Part shown: positions 24,444 to 33,548 of the stretch, piece by piece
How the letters are laid out: each line of letters starts with the position of its first letter
Position numbering within the stretch: the first letter of the stretch is position 1
DNA from: Muribaculaceae bacterium Isolate-013 (NCI)
Lineage (GTDB): Bacteria; Bacteroidota; Bacteroidia; Bacteroidales; Muribaculaceae
Length of the DNA: 64,000 nt
Reading direction: 5' to 3'
NCBI GenBank assembly: GCA_004102785.1
Contig: SCEJ01000006.1
Location: forward strand, 16,618 to 80,617
Notes under the pieces: model-generated
What the model saw: the letters and a program-made list of their open reading frames with translations, nothing else
Database searches by the model: none
Told to the model about the DNA's origin: nothing
Position numbers and translations under genes: made by a program

Positions 24444-26138
24444 TCAGCGGGAGGCTATGGCGTTGGCCATCACCACGGCTTTGGATATGTGGTCGCAGAT
24501 ATGGTCGGCGCCCACAAGGCGGTCGATGCCGGCATGTACCAGGGTGTCGCGCACACTGTCGCGGACGCCTGAGAGCACCACATGGACGTTGTCGGCCTGC
24601 GACGATTTGATGAGAATCTCCAGGTTGTGCAGCGCCGTGGAGTCGACAAACGGCACTTTACGCATCCTGATGATGCGCACTTTGGGTTTCTCGCCGGGGG
24701 TGGAGCGCATCAGTTCCTCGAATTTGGTGGCGATGCCGAAGAAGAACGGGCCGTCGATTTCATATACCTCCACGCCGGGGAGCACGTCGAGCACCTCGTG
24801 GTGTGCGGCGTCGAGGTCAGTGCCCTCGGCCACGTCGAGCTGTTCGGAGTAGACGCGGATTTCGGTGTTCTCCATCACGCGGCGCAGGAATAGCACCACA
24901 GCCAGCAGCAGACCGATTTCTATGGCGATAGTGAGGTCGAAAATCACTGTCAGCACGAATGTCACGGCCATTACCGTGAGGTCACTTTTGGGGGCTTTAG
25001 CCAGCCCTACGATGGTGCGCCAGCCGCTCATGTTGTAGGCCACCACCATCAGCACGGCCGCCAGGCAGGCCATCGGCACGTAGGAAATCAGCGGCATCAT
25101 GAAGATGTAGATAAGCAGCAGCACCAGGGCATGGACTATGCCGGCCACGGGGGTGCGGCCGCCCGACGATATGTTGGTCATCGTGCGGGCTATGGCGCCG
25201 GTGACGGGTATGCCCCCCACGAACGGCACGGCGATGTTGGCAAGCCCCTGGCCGATAAGTTCGGTGTTGGTGCGGGTGCGCGAGCCGGTGTAGCCGTCGG
25301 CCACGGTGGCCGACAGAAGCGACTCGATGGCTCCCAGCACGGCGATTGTGAACGCCGACGGCAGCAGCATGTTGATTGTGGCCATATCCAGGTGGAAGCC
25401 GTGAAACTCAGGCATCTGTGCTGTCAGAGTGCCGAAACGGTCGCCGATGGTGTCGACGCTCCAGTCGGCGTTGTAGCTGCGCAGGGCGAAAGTGGCCAGC
25501 GTTACCACCACGATGGCCGTAAGCGCGCCCGGCAGGCGTTTCGACACCTTCGGAGTGAGGATAATCACAGCCAGCGACACCAGTGCCACCACGAATGTGG
25601 CGATGTCGATCTGCCCCAGCGAGCTGAGGTAGACTCCCCATTTGGGGAGGAACTCCGAGGGGAGGTTCTTCAGACCAAGCCCCAGGAAGTCGTTGACCTG
25701 GGTGGAGAAGATTGTAAGGGCGATACCGGCGGTGAATCCCACCACGATAGGGTAGGGGATGAATTTTATCACCGTGCCCAGGCGGAAGAGCCCCATCAGC
25801 ACCAGTATCAGACCGGCCATGAGTGTGGCTATTGCCAGCCCTTCAAGACCGAAGTTGGCGATGATGCCGTAGACAATCACGATGAACGCCCCGGTAGGGC
25901 CGCCGATCTGCACGGAGTTGCCGCCGAAAGCCGACACCATGAAGCCGCCCACTATGGCGGTGACCAGGCCGACCGACGGACTCACGCCCGAAGCGATGGC
26001 GAATGCAATGGCCAGCGGGAGCGCCACGATTCCCACCACAATGCCGGCCACAAGGTCGGCCTGCAGCTTTTTGGCGCTGTAATGGCCCAAAGCCGACCAC
26101 AGACGTGGCCGGAACTCAATTTTTCCACTTAAATTCAT
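24444..26138 (-). CDS. SulP-family anion transporter with STAS domain
   Basis: A protein of 564 residues. About 10-14 transmembrane segments occupy residues 20-420; ADLVAGIVVGIVALPLAIAFAIASG is the typical first helix of SulP/SLC26 proteins, and GGIPVTGAIARTMTN is the family motif in the middle. A cytosolic STAS domain (about 430-560, with VRIIRMRKVPFVDSTALHNLE) follows. Members move sulfate, bicarbonate or other anions across the inner membrane; the substrate cannot be told here. The ATG at 26138 is preferred to upstream in-frame codons. It starts 56 bases after upp on the same strand and may be co-transcribed with it. Confidence 0.93.
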   Translation of the reverse strand: MNLSGKIEFRPRLWSALGHYSAKKLQADLVAGIVVGIVALPLAIAFAIASGVSPSVGLVTAIVGGFMVSAFGGNSVQIGGPTGAFIVIVYGIIANFGLEGLAIATLMAGLILVLMGLFRLGTVIKFIPYPIVVGFTAGIALTIFSTQVNDFLGLGLKNLPSEFLPKWGVYLSSLGQIDIATFVVALVSLAVIILTPKVSKRLPGALTAIVVVTLATFALRSYNADWSVDTIGDRFGTLTAQMPEFHGFHLDMATINMLLPSAFTIAVLGAIESLLSATVADGYTGSRTRTNTELIGQGLANIAVPFVGGIPVTGAIARTMTNISSGGRTPVAGIVHALVLLLIYIFMMPLISYVPMACLAAVLMVVAYNMSGWRTIVGLAKAPKSDLTVMAVTFVLTVIFDLTIAIEIGLLLAVVLFLRRVMENTEIRVYSEQLDVAEGTDLDAAHHEVLDVLPGVEVYEIDGPFFFGIATKFEELMRSTPGEKPKVRIIRMRKVPFVDSTALHNLEILIKSSQADNVHVVLSGVRDSVRDTLVHAGIDRLVGADHICDHISKAVVMANAIASR

Positions 26139-26194
26139 ATATCTTTTTTTACCTTGGATTCCTTTTGCAGGTTGCAAGAGGTTTAGATGCCCTC

Positions 26195-26848
26195 TTACTC
26201 TTTGACGCCGTAGGCGAGGTCGCCGGCATCGCCCAGGCCGGGCACAATGTATGAATGCGAGTTGATTTCGGGGTCAACGGCACCGACCCAGAGTGTTGTG
26301 CGGTCATCGGGGAAGTGGGCCTTTACGTAGTCCACGGCCTGCTGCGAGGCTATCACCGAGGCCACATGTATGTGGGCCGGCTCCCCTTTTGTGAGCAGGG
26401 CGCGGTATGAGAGCTCCATCGACGCTCCGGTGGCCAGCATCGGGTCGGCGAGGATAAGGGTCTTGCCGTCGAGGCGCGGCGAGGCCAGATATTCGATGCA
26501 CACGTCGAAATTCTCCTTCTCCTTATATTTGCGGTAGGCCGACACGAAAGCGTTTCCGGCATGGTCGAAGTAATTGAGGAACCCCTGGTGGAAAGGCACT
26601 CCGGCGCGGAAAATAGTGGCCAGCACCACCTGGGTGTCAAGCACCTGCGAGCGGCAGGTGGTGAGGGGGGTGGTGATTTCCCCGCTGCGGTAGTGCATGG
26701 TGCGCGAAATCTCGTAGGCCATGATTTCGCCGATGCGCTCCAGGTTGCGGCGGAAACGGAGCATGTCATGCTGCACGTTCACATCGCGCAGCTCCGTCAT
26801 GTACTGGTTCACCAGCGACGGCTCCTTGGCAAAGTCTATTACTTTCAT
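26195..26848 (-). CDS. upp: Uracil phosphoribosyltransferase
   Basis: A protein of 217 residues that makes UMP from uracil and PRPP. The PRPP-binding motif LILADPMLATGASM lies around residues 130-143, and the uracil-binding end GLGDAGDLAYGVKE is complete at the C-terminus. FRAGVPFHQGFLNYF is the usual active-site loop region. A TAACTTTG box lies 23 bases upstream. sulP follows on the same strand. Confidence 0.95.
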   Translation of the reverse strand: MKVIDFAKEPSLVNQYMTELRDVNVQHDMLRFRRNLERIGEIMAYEISRTMHYRSGEITTPLTTCRSQVLDTQVVLATIFRAGVPFHQGFLNYFDHAGNAFVSAYRKYKEKENFDVCIEYLASPRLDGKTLILADPMLATGASMELSYRALLTKGEPAHIHVASVIASQQAVDYVKAHFPDDRTTLWVGAVDPEINSHSYIVPGLGDAGDLAYGVKE

Positions 26849-26870
26849 ATTGTGTGCACGTAATTTTCGG

Positions 26871-26878
26871 CAAAGTTA
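26871..26878 (-). promoter_or_regulatory. -7 box of upp
   Basis: TAACTTTG on the minus strand, 22 bases before the upp ATG at 26848. Confidence 0.5.
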
Positions 26879-26992
26879 CGAATTTTCCGCCAAACAGCCC
26901 CTCAAATGCTCCCCATATATCTTTTTCCTCTTAAAATTCCGGTGATTGCGGCGAAAGCAAGGCTATGATTTCACTAAATTCAAAAAAATGTC

Positions 26993-27000
26993 TAAATTTG
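26993..27000 (+). promoter_or_regulatory. -7 box upstream of the DUF4595-like lipoprotein gene
   Basis: TAAATTTG fits TAnnTTTG; the ATG is 57 bases downstream. The surrounding sequence is AT-rich. Confidence 0.5.
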
Positions 27001-27056
27001 CAGTCAAATACTAAATTGATTGTTGATTAAATAACACACATACACATTTCTATTCT

Positions 27057-27908
27057 ATGAAAAAATTTTTTGCTGTAATTCCGGCGGCGTTGACATTGCT
27101 TGCGGCATCGTGCACTGTGAGCGAGCCTGCCGACGAGGGTGGCGCCACCAGCAGTGACGCGCGCCTCGAGTCACTGTCATGGTATGGTCAGAAGCTGGTG
27201 AAAGTCAGTTATGACTCTCAAAAACGTGTTTCAGAGATAAGATTAGGCACTTCCGACGAGTACACTCTCTATCGCATCTCCTACAATCCGATGGTGGTGG
27301 AGAACGAGGAGTGGGAGGAATACTACGGTTACGACCCCTCGACCGGTACCAACATCGACGGAAAGGTGGTGCTGCGCACCAAGAGCCGCTGGGATAACAT
27401 TTCGCTCAACAGCCGGGGCGCGATTGTAGAGATGACTGTTACCGACACCGACTATACCGTCTCATCTGCCTCCGGCGGTGAGACCGAAGTGGAGACCGTG
27501 AGGTGCAGCTATGATTCAGAGGGGCATCTGACACATGTTGTCGGCTCCGACGGCGAGGTGACCCGCCTCGACTGGGACGGGCAGGGTCGTCTGGTGAAGG
27601 TGGACTATTCGGATTCCGACTTCGACCACAACGATTCATACGTGGCGCAATGGGAATATTCCGGTGTTGCCAACACCCGCCTGCAGTGGGATCCGATGCT
27701 GCCGGTGGTAGGTCCGGTTCAGATTACCGGGCTTTTCGGCACGGCGCCCTCCTATTTCGTCAAGTCGGTCAACACTGTATACAGGTCGGGCTGGTCGGAA
27801 TTGGTGCAGTTCGCCTACCGTGTATCCGACAACGGTTTCGTGAGCCATTCAATCTATGCCGACAGCGACGATATCAGCATGCAGTACACCTGGAACTATC
27901 TTAACTGA
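27057..27908 (+). CDS. Lipoprotein with YD/RHS-like beta repeats (DUF4595-like)
   Basis: A protein of 283 residues with a lipobox (AASC, cysteine 19). The mature part contains repeated tyrosine/aspartate strands: LVKVSYDSQKRVSEIRLG, VRCSYDSEGHLTHVVGSDG and LDWDGQGRLVKVDYSDSD. These resemble the open beta-sheet repeats of DUF4595 and YD-repeat proteins, surface or periplasmic lipoproteins common in Bacteroidetes with unknown ligands. The barrel protein gene that follows 58 bases later is probably in the same transcript. Confidence 0.8.
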   Translation: MKKFFAVIPAALTLLAASCTVSEPADEGGATSSDARLESLSWYGQKLVKVSYDSQKRVSEIRLGTSDEYTLYRISYNPMVVENEEWEEYYGYDPSTGTNIDGKVVLRTKSRWDNISLNSRGAIVEMTVTDTDYTVSSASGGETEVETVRCSYDSEGHLTHVVGSDGEVTRLDWDGQGRLVKVDYSDSDFDHNDSYVAQWEYSGVANTRLQWDPMLPVVGPVQITGLFGTAPSYFVKSVNTVYRSGWSELVQFAYRVSDNGFVSHSIYADSDDISMQYTWNYLN

Positions 27909-27966
27909 TCACTCGCAATTGCAACACACACACACACAATTATCACATTTCCAAGCTTACAATCAT

Positions 27967-28824
27967 ATGAAACGCATATTATTAACTGCTGTTGTGGCCA
28001 TGGCGGCCATGGCAGCCGGCGCGCAGGAGTATGCCGATTCCACGCTGACCGAAACCGATCTGCTCAAACGTGAGCTGGCACAGCGCGAAGCCGAGCTTGC
28101 CCAGCGTGATGCCGACCTGGCCGAAATCGAGCGCCGCAATATCGACAAGGCCATCTGGTCGCCCGGAAGGTTCACTAAGCTGGGATTCAACTTCGCCTCG
28201 ACCGGCGACGGCTTTAAAGCCGTTGACAAAAGCCAGTACAGCTTTACAATGTCAAAGGGTGCAAGCTATATGTTCCCGTCGCGTCCGGTGGCCGGAATGC
28301 TCAAATTCGGCTTCGACATGACGTGGTTCGATTTCACTTTCACCAAGTACAAGACCCCCTCTTACGGCGTGGGCGAGGGATGGACATCGGAAATCGAACA
28401 CGACAATGGCAACGGTTACTATGATGAGGAAGAAGACTTAGACCTCGACCTGGGCCGCATGTCGCTCTCGCTGGGTGCCCTGGGTATCGGTCCGCGCGTG
28501 AGCATCGCTCCTTTCTCCGGCATGAACAATGCTCTGCGCTATCTCCGCGGCTCGATTTACTTCCACTATCAGCCCACGGTCACGGCCTATGCCGTGAGCG
28601 AGGACGGCAACGCCGAGTTCGCTTTCGCCTATGTGGGGATGTGGCGCTTCGGCGGCTGCCTCCAGTATCGCCGCATCGGCCTGGGCGTGGAGGGCTACTG
28701 GGGCAAGGGGAAGTTCAGCCCGATAGGCCTGGCATCGTTTTACGATGACGGATTCGATGACGACGGCGAGAAAATCGAGCGCAAGTTCGCCGCCACGCGT
28801 CTTTATCTTTCGTTCTCGTTCTGA
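27967..28824 (+). CDS. Outer membrane beta-barrel protein with N-terminal coiled coil
   Basis: A protein of 285 residues. A signal peptide (1-19, ending AAGAQ) is followed by a coiled-coil stretch (KRELAQREAELAQRDADL, about 30-58), then a barrel built of aromatic-ending strands (FGFDMTWFDFTFT, FAFAYVGMWRFGG) ending in LYLSFSF. The ATG at 27967 is chosen for the signal peptide. The coiled coil may form a trimeric or peptidoglycan-facing spacer. Function unknown; pairing with the upstream lipoprotein is suggested only by adjacency. Confidence 0.8.
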   Translation: MKRILLTAVVAMAAMAAGAQEYADSTLTETDLLKRELAQREAELAQRDADLAEIERRNIDKAIWSPGRFTKLGFNFASTGDGFKAVDKSQYSFTMSKGASYMFPSRPVAGMLKFGFDMTWFDFTFTKYKTPSYGVGEGWTSEIEHDNGNGYYDEEEDLDLDLGRMSLSLGALGIGPRVSIAPFSGMNNALRYLRGSIYFHYQPTVTAYAVSEDGNAEFAFAYVGMWRFGGCLQYRRIGLGVEGYWGKGKFSPIGLASFYDDGFDDDGEKIERKFAATRLYLSFSF

Positions 28825-28873
28825 CCCGCGGCCTCATCCCGGCAGGGATGCAGCCGACTATGTATAACCCATG

Positions 28874-28913
28874 GCGGGGCCCGCTTCATCGGCGAAGAGG
28901 GCTCCGCTTTTTT
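28874..28913 (+). terminator. Intrinsic terminator after the barrel protein gene
   Basis: A stem of 14 positions (GCGGGGCCCGCTTC with GAAGAGGGCTCCGC, 12 paired) and a 6-base loop, followed directly by six T residues. It ends the 27057-28824 transcript. Confidence 0.8.
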
Positions 28914-29031
28914 GCGCCGGAGTGGTGGTCAGTGGGCGAAATCACGGATTCGTCAAGGGCTGACGGGCGTTATATTGCGGTTTATTATCATGCTTGTGAA
29001 TCAGTGTGTTATAATTGGAAGACTCTATATT

Positions 29032-29855
29032 TGCTATATTTAACGTGTGTTCGATATAACAATTCTGCTGTCCGACAATAAAACAATCAGCAAGGGATTC
29101 AGATGCCTCAGACACTTTTACACTCAGTATGTCTGCAAGCACCTTCTCCACCTGTTCCCTAAGGCTGTGTGATACAACAGATTTGTCGAATTGCAAAAGA
29201 CCGTGCTACTGTCACTCACGGTATTCATAAAGGAAGTGTTGCCCGGGACTTGTACCGGCATTGCGTATGTTGATTCGACTCCGTTGAGAGTCTGCAAACA
29301 CCAGCGCATACTTATCCACAATACTTTCAAAGGTATCGCTCAGCGGGGCAAGTGCCCGATGGGATGGTTCTTCGGCTTTAAGCTGCACCTGATCATCAAT
29401 GACAAAGGTGAGATTCTGAACTTTATGTTCACACCGGGTAATGTAGATGACCGCGAGCCACTGTATTCAGAGTCATTTATTGAAAACGTCAAGGGCAAAC
29501 TCTGTGGTGATAAAGGATATATCGGCAAACAACTGTCTGAGTCCCTGTTCATGAACGGAATCCAGCTCGTTACCAAGGTTAAAAACAACATGAGGAACTC
29601 GCTGTTGTCCGTGGCTGGCAAAATTATGCTTCGCAAAAGAGCTCTTGTTGAATCTGTTGACGATGAACTTAAAAATATCGCGCAGATAGAACACTCAAGG
29701 CTTCGGTCGTTCGCAAATTTCATAACCAATGCCTTGAGTGCCATTGCCGCATACTGTTTCTTCCCAAAGAAACCGTCGGTTTCTTTGGCGTTCGTGGCGG
29801 ACAATCAATTGACGTTGTTCTGATTACTTATATCGAACTCACGTTAAAGTTAGGT
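29032..29855 (+). mobile_element. Degenerate IS982-family insertion sequence
   Basis: Inverted ends of about 25 bases remain, with the core TTTAACGTGTGTTCGATATA on the left and TATATCGAACTCACGTTAAA on the right (three or four mismatches across the arms). The span of 824 bases is shorter than the roughly 1 kb of intact family members because the first part of the transposase gene is missing. No target duplication is recognisable. It interrupts the space between the barrel-protein terminator and the Sus operon. Confidence 0.8.
29044..29823 (+). pseudogene. IS982-family transposase, N-terminally deleted with an in-frame stop
   Basis: The reading frame from 29191 encodes the catalytic DDE part: TGIAYVDSTPLRVCK (first Asp), GNVDDREPLY, LCGDKGYIGKQL (second Asp) and LVESVDDELKNI (Glu), ending in QLTLF as in Bacteroidetes IS982 transposases. 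The same frame continues upstream as GFRCLRHFYTQYVCKHLLHLFPKAV, then TGA at 29170-29172, then YNRFVEL. Family proteins read KAVSYNRFVEL here, so a serine codon became a stop. The first 60-80 residues are lost between the left inverted repeat and the LSD segment. The element is therefore unable to transpose by itself. Confidence 0.85.
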
Positions 29856-29893
29856 AATAAATCAGACAGATCCCGCTGCAAATATTCCCCAAA

Positions 29894-29926
29894 GCCCCGT
29901 CGCCGCCGTGCAGGCTCCGACGGGGC
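29894..29926 (+). terminator. Hairpin terminator upstream of the Sus operon
   Basis: A perfect 9-bp stem GCCCCGTCG/CGACGGGGC followed by AATTTTTA. It would shield the Sus promoter from upstream transcription. Confidence 0.6.
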
Positions 29927-29965
29927 AATTTTTATATATGTGTCAAATTTGTTGGAAACACCCTT

Positions 29966-30003
29966 GCTGCCAGAATCCCTACGGCAGGGCGGATTCCGGC
30001 AGC
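29966..30003 (+). terminator. Second hairpin upstream of the Sus operon
   Basis: GCTGCC-A-GAATCC pairs with GGATTC-C-GGCAGC (12 of 13 positions), followed by TTTT. It shares GCCAGAATCC and GGCAG with the dispersed repeat at 37855, so it may be a repeat copy acting as a terminator. Confidence 0.5.
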
Positions 30004-30093
30004 TTTTATGCACTATTGCGCAGTCAGCTACCTCCGGGTTTGTGGTTAACAATATTTAACATCGCTGCGTCTTCACTTTTATTCACATTTTTA

Positions 30094-30124
30094 TTGCCTA
30101 TTTAAGGAAGAAGTGATAATTTTG
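30094..30124 (+). promoter_or_regulatory. Probable promoter of the SusC-SusD operon
   Basis: TTG at 30094-30096, 20 bases, then TAATTTTG at 30117-30124, matching TTTG-N20-TAnnTTTG. It leaves a leader of about 260 bases before the SusC ATG. Confidence 0.6.
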
Positions 30125-30392
30125 CTGCCGATTCTAAAGAGAAAACTATGCCCGGATGCAAACTCGGGCTCCCGCCCGGCGGGTCACTGACGCTTTTCAT
30201 TCAGGCGGCATCCGGCCGCCAACGGTTTGCAACTTCTTGAGATTCATCTGGTTCGCTTGTCGGGTCTGTCCCCCTCAGGCGCTGCTCCGTGAAAAACTCT
30301 TACCTTCTTGCCTCTCTCCGCCCGAAATAATCAGAATTGCCTGAAATGATATATCCTATCATGAAAAATCCATTAATCTCAATTTATCTTAC

Positions 30393-33300
30393 ATGAAACA
30401 TTCACAGACAGGAATAGCCAAGAAATTCCTATTTCTCGTGGTGGGACTGCTCTGCGCCATCGGCGCTTCCGCGCAGTCAATCACCGTCAGTGGTGTTGTC
30501 ACCGACCCCGAGGGTGAGCCCCTCATCGGCGCCAGCATCTTAGTGGAAGGCACCTCCACCGGTACCGCCACGAACATCGATGGTGAATTTACCGTATCCT
30601 GCTCCCCCAACGCCACCCTCGTCGTGTCGTATGTGGGTATGCAGACCCAGCGCGTGCCCGTAGCTGACCGCACCACTGTCAACGTGCAGATGAGCGACGG
30701 CGGCGTGCAGCTCAACGAAGTTGTTGCCATCGGTTACGGCGCCGTGAAGAAATCCGACGCCACCGGTTCGGTTGCAGTTATCAAACCCGACGATATCGAG
30801 GCCGGCCTCGCCACCTCCACCCAGGACCTCCTCGTAGGTGCTTCCCCCGGTCTTGTCGTTACCACCAACGGCGGTAACCCCACCGGCGGCGCCACCATCC
30901 GTATCCGCGGCGGCTCCTCCCTGTCGGCCAACAATAACCCTCTGATCGTTATCGACGGCGTACCCCAGACCGACCAGTCGTCGGCCGGCGGCACAAACGC
31001 CCTGACAATGATCAACCCCTCCAACATCGAGTCGATGACCGTGCTCAAGGATGCCTCCGCAACCGCCATCTACGGTTCGCGCGCTTCCAACGGTGTGATC
31101 ATCATCACCACCAAAAAGGGCTCCGCCGGCAAACCCCAGGTTAACTTCTCGGCAAACTGGCATGTGAACACAGCCCGCAAGACCATCGATGTGATGAATG
31201 CCGCCCAGTTCAAGCAGACCCTCATCGACAACGGCTTCGGCGAATCTACCCAGGCTCAGTTCGGCGACGCCGACACCGACTGGCAGAAAGAAGTGCTCCG
31301 CACCTCCTTCTCCCACGACTACAACCTCTCCGTAGGCGGCACCGCAGGTGTGCTCCCTTACCGCGTGAGCGTTTCCTACACCAACAACCAGGGTATCCTC
31401 AAAACCTCCGGCATGGAGCGTGTGACCGCCGGCTTCAACCTTTCGCCCAAGTTCTTCAACGGACTTCTCCAGGTCAACGCCAACGTGCAGGGCACATATG
31501 TTAACTCGCGTGAAGCCGATGCGTCGGCCATGACCAACGCCATCGCATGGAACCCCACTATCCCCGTGTATGGCGCCCTGGGACAGATTCCTTTCACCCG
31601 CTTCAATACCACCGGTTCCACCGGCCGCCAGATGTGGAACGGCTACACCGCTATTGTGCAGACCAACGGTACTCCCGAGCTCAACGCCGGCAACAACCCC
31701 GTGGCCGTGCTCAACGAGCAGAACCAGACCGGCAAGGTTTACTCCTCCACCGGTAACCTCCAGATCGACTACGCACTCCACTTCCTCCCCGAGCTCCACT
31801 TCAACCTCAACCTCGGTTACCAGGTATCGAAAAACGACTGGAACACCACCGTTGACCCGGGCTCGATTATGGCATGGCGCAACAACAACCTCCGCCTCAC
31901 CGCCGAAGGCGGTGCTACCGGCGCCGGTACTCTCTACAAGAAGCATGAAATCCAGCAGAACACCCTCCTCGACTTCTATATCAACTATAAGAAGGAATTC
32001 GAGGCCATCAAGTCGAACCTCGACGTCATGGCCGGTTACTCCTGGCAGTACTTCAACTACTTCGGCAACGAGAACACCTTCGTGAACTCACGCGGTTTCA
32101 CTTACTCCTACAGCAACGGCACCTACAACCTCGAGCCCGCCGCTGCCGATTTAACCGGCACTGAGGTGGAGAACAGCAAGACCTCATGGTCAGGCCCGCT
32201 GCAGCTCCTGTCGTTCTTCGGACGTCTGAACTACATCTTCGACGACACCTATCTGCTTACCTTCACCCTCCGCGACGACGCCTCCTCGCGCTTCTCAAAG
32301 GAGAACCGCTGGGGTCTCTTCCCCTCGCTCGCTCTCGGCTGGAAGATCAACAACCTCCCCGGTCTCCGCGACTCCGAAGTGCTCAACGAGTGGAAACTCC
32401 GTCTCGGCTGGGGTCAGACCGGCCAGCAGGATATCAACTCCCTCTTCCCCTACATGGCTGTGTACACCCTCTCCAACTCCGGTAATGCCCTCTATCCCGC
32501 ATACCGTCCCGGAAGCAACGACTTCTCCGACATCAACAACTGGATCGAGCCCCTTTACCCCAACCCCTACGACTCCAACATCAAGTGGGAGACTACTACC
32601 ACCTGGAACGTCGGTATGGATCTCGCTTTCCTCAACAACCGCATCACCGCCAACATCGACTGGTATCTCCGCGACACCAAGGACCTGCTGGCATCCACTC
32701 CCGTGGCCCAGTACAACACCGGTAACTACGTGACCCGCAACATCGGTTCGCTCCGCAACACCGGTGTTGAGCTCACCATCGGCGCCAAGCCCGTAGTGAC
32801 CCCCGACTTCGTGTGGAACACCTCTTTCAACGTGGCCTACAACCGCTCGAAAATCACCAAACTCACCGGCGACGCCGACAACTCGCTCATATCGGCCCGC
32901 GACTACCCCGGCGCTTCCGGCGGTAACTCCCTGCAGTGGTTCATGGAGGGTGAGACTCCCTACATCTTCCGCGTGTTCCAGCAGGTTTACGATGATAACG
33001 GCGACCCCATCTTCGGCCAGTATGTCGACCAGAACGCCGACGGCGTGATCGACGATGCCGACCTCATCAAGTTCCACTCGCCCACTGCTCCCTGGACCAT
33101 GACCTGGAACAACAACTTCAACTACAAACGCTGGGACTTCGGTTTCACGCTCCGCGCCAACTTCGGCAACTACGTTTACAACAACGTACAGCGCAACCGC
33201 TCGCAGCTCACCTCTGTTGACTCCTACGGCCTCAACAACCTCATGGTCGGTGTGCCTCTGGTGCCCGCCGATGCAAACTCCTCGCAGCTCGCCCTCTCCG

Positions 33301-33530
33301 ACTACTTCGTGCAGAACGCCGGTTTCATCCGCTGCGACAACATCACCCTCGGCTACACCTTCCCCGAGCTGCTCCGCAACCAGCTCAACCTGCGACTCTT
33401 CGCCGCTTGCCAGAACCCCTTCGTGCTCACCAAGTACAAAGGTATCGATCCTGAAATCTACGAGGGTATCGACAACAATGTATATCCCCGTCCGGTTACC
33501 TTCACTCTCGGTCTGGTGGCCACTTTCTAA
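30393..33530 (+). CDS. SusC/RagA-family TonB-dependent glycan transporter
   Basis: A protein of 1045 residues. Signal peptide (1-27, ending GASAQ), a carboxypeptidase-like regulatory domain (ITVSGVVTDPEGEPLIGASI to about 105), a TonB plug (GYGAVKKSDATGSVAVIK onward, with ASATAIYGSRASNGVIIITTKKG), and a beta-barrel ending LGLVATF. These are all SusC hallmarks. It takes glycan fragments captured by SusD through the outer membrane. Together with SusD and two SusE/SusF-like lipoproteins it forms one operon. Codon use is strongly biased to C-ending codons and GGT/TCC, unlike neighbouring genes, which suggests very high expression. There is no local sensor-regulator and no adjacent glycosidase. Confidence 0.96.
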   Translation: MKHSQTGIAKKFLFLVVGLLCAIGASAQSITVSGVVTDPEGEPLIGASILVEGTSTGTATNIDGEFTVSCSPNATLVVSYVGMQTQRVPVADRTTVNVQMSDGGVQLNEVVAIGYGAVKKSDATGSVAVIKPDDIEAGLATSTQDLLVGASPGLVVTTNGGNPTGGATIRIRGGSSLSANNNPLIVIDGVPQTDQSSAGGTNALTMINPSNIESMTVLKDASATAIYGSRASNGVIIITTKKGSAGKPQVNFSANWHVNTARKTIDVMNAAQFKQTLIDNGFGESTQAQFGDADTDWQKEVLRTSFSHDYNLSVGGTAGVLPYRVSVSYTNNQGILKTSGMERVTAGFNLSPKFFNGLLQVNANVQGTYVNSREADASAMTNAIAWNPTIPVYGALGQIPFTRFNTTGSTGRQMWNGYTAIVQTNGTPELNAGNNPVAVLNEQNQTGKVYSSTGNLQIDYALHFLPELHFNLNLGYQVSKNDWNTTVDPGSIMAWRNNNLRLTAEGGATGAGTLYKKHEIQQNTLLDFYINYKKEFEAIKSNLDVMAGYSWQYFNYFGNENTFVNSRGFTYSYSNGTYNLEPAAADLTGTEVENSKTSWSGPLQLLSFFGRLNYIFDDTYLLTFTLRDDASSRFSKENRWGLFPSLALGWKINNLPGLRDSEVLNEWKLRLGWGQTGQQDINSLFPYMAVYTLSNSGNALYPAYRPGSNDFSDINNWIEPLYPNPYDSNIKWETTTTWNVGMDLAFLNNRITANIDWYLRDTKDLLASTPVAQYNTGNYVTRNIGSLRNTGVELTIGAKPVVTPDFVWNTSFNVAYNRSKITKLTGDADNSLISARDYPGASGGNSLQWFMEGETPYIFRVFQQVYDDNGDPIFGQYVDQNADGVIDDADLIKFHSPTAPWTMTWNNNFNYKRWDFGFTLRANFGNYVYNNVQRNRSQLTSVDSYGLNNLMVGVPLVPADANSSQLALSDYFVQNAGFIRCDNITLGYTFPELLRNQLNLRLFAACQNPFVLTKYKGIDPEIYEGIDNNVYPRPVTFTLGLVATF

Positions 33531-33548
33531 TCTCAAAGAAAAACTAAT

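Larger units (their letters stand above)
29856..30392 (+). other. Intergenic region before the Sus operon
   Basis: This 537-base stretch holds two terminator-like hairpins (29894-29926 and 29966-30003), a promoter (30094-30124) and a leader of about 260 bases with two GC-rich stems: GCCCG/CGGGC at 30150-30169 and GGCGGC/GCCGCC at 30204-30220. TGTGTCAAATTTG and GCCAGAATCC in its first half are shared with the composite repeat at 37855. No small coding sequence was convincing. Confidence 0.65.

Noticed and set aside
28942..29196. 84-residue minus-strand frame over the IS982 left end
   Set aside because: The plus strand carries the recognisable transposase frame; this is its antisense.
30540..31946. 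468-residue open frame on the minus strand
   Set aside because: Shadow of the SusC gene with Gly/Val/His-rich composition and no domain.
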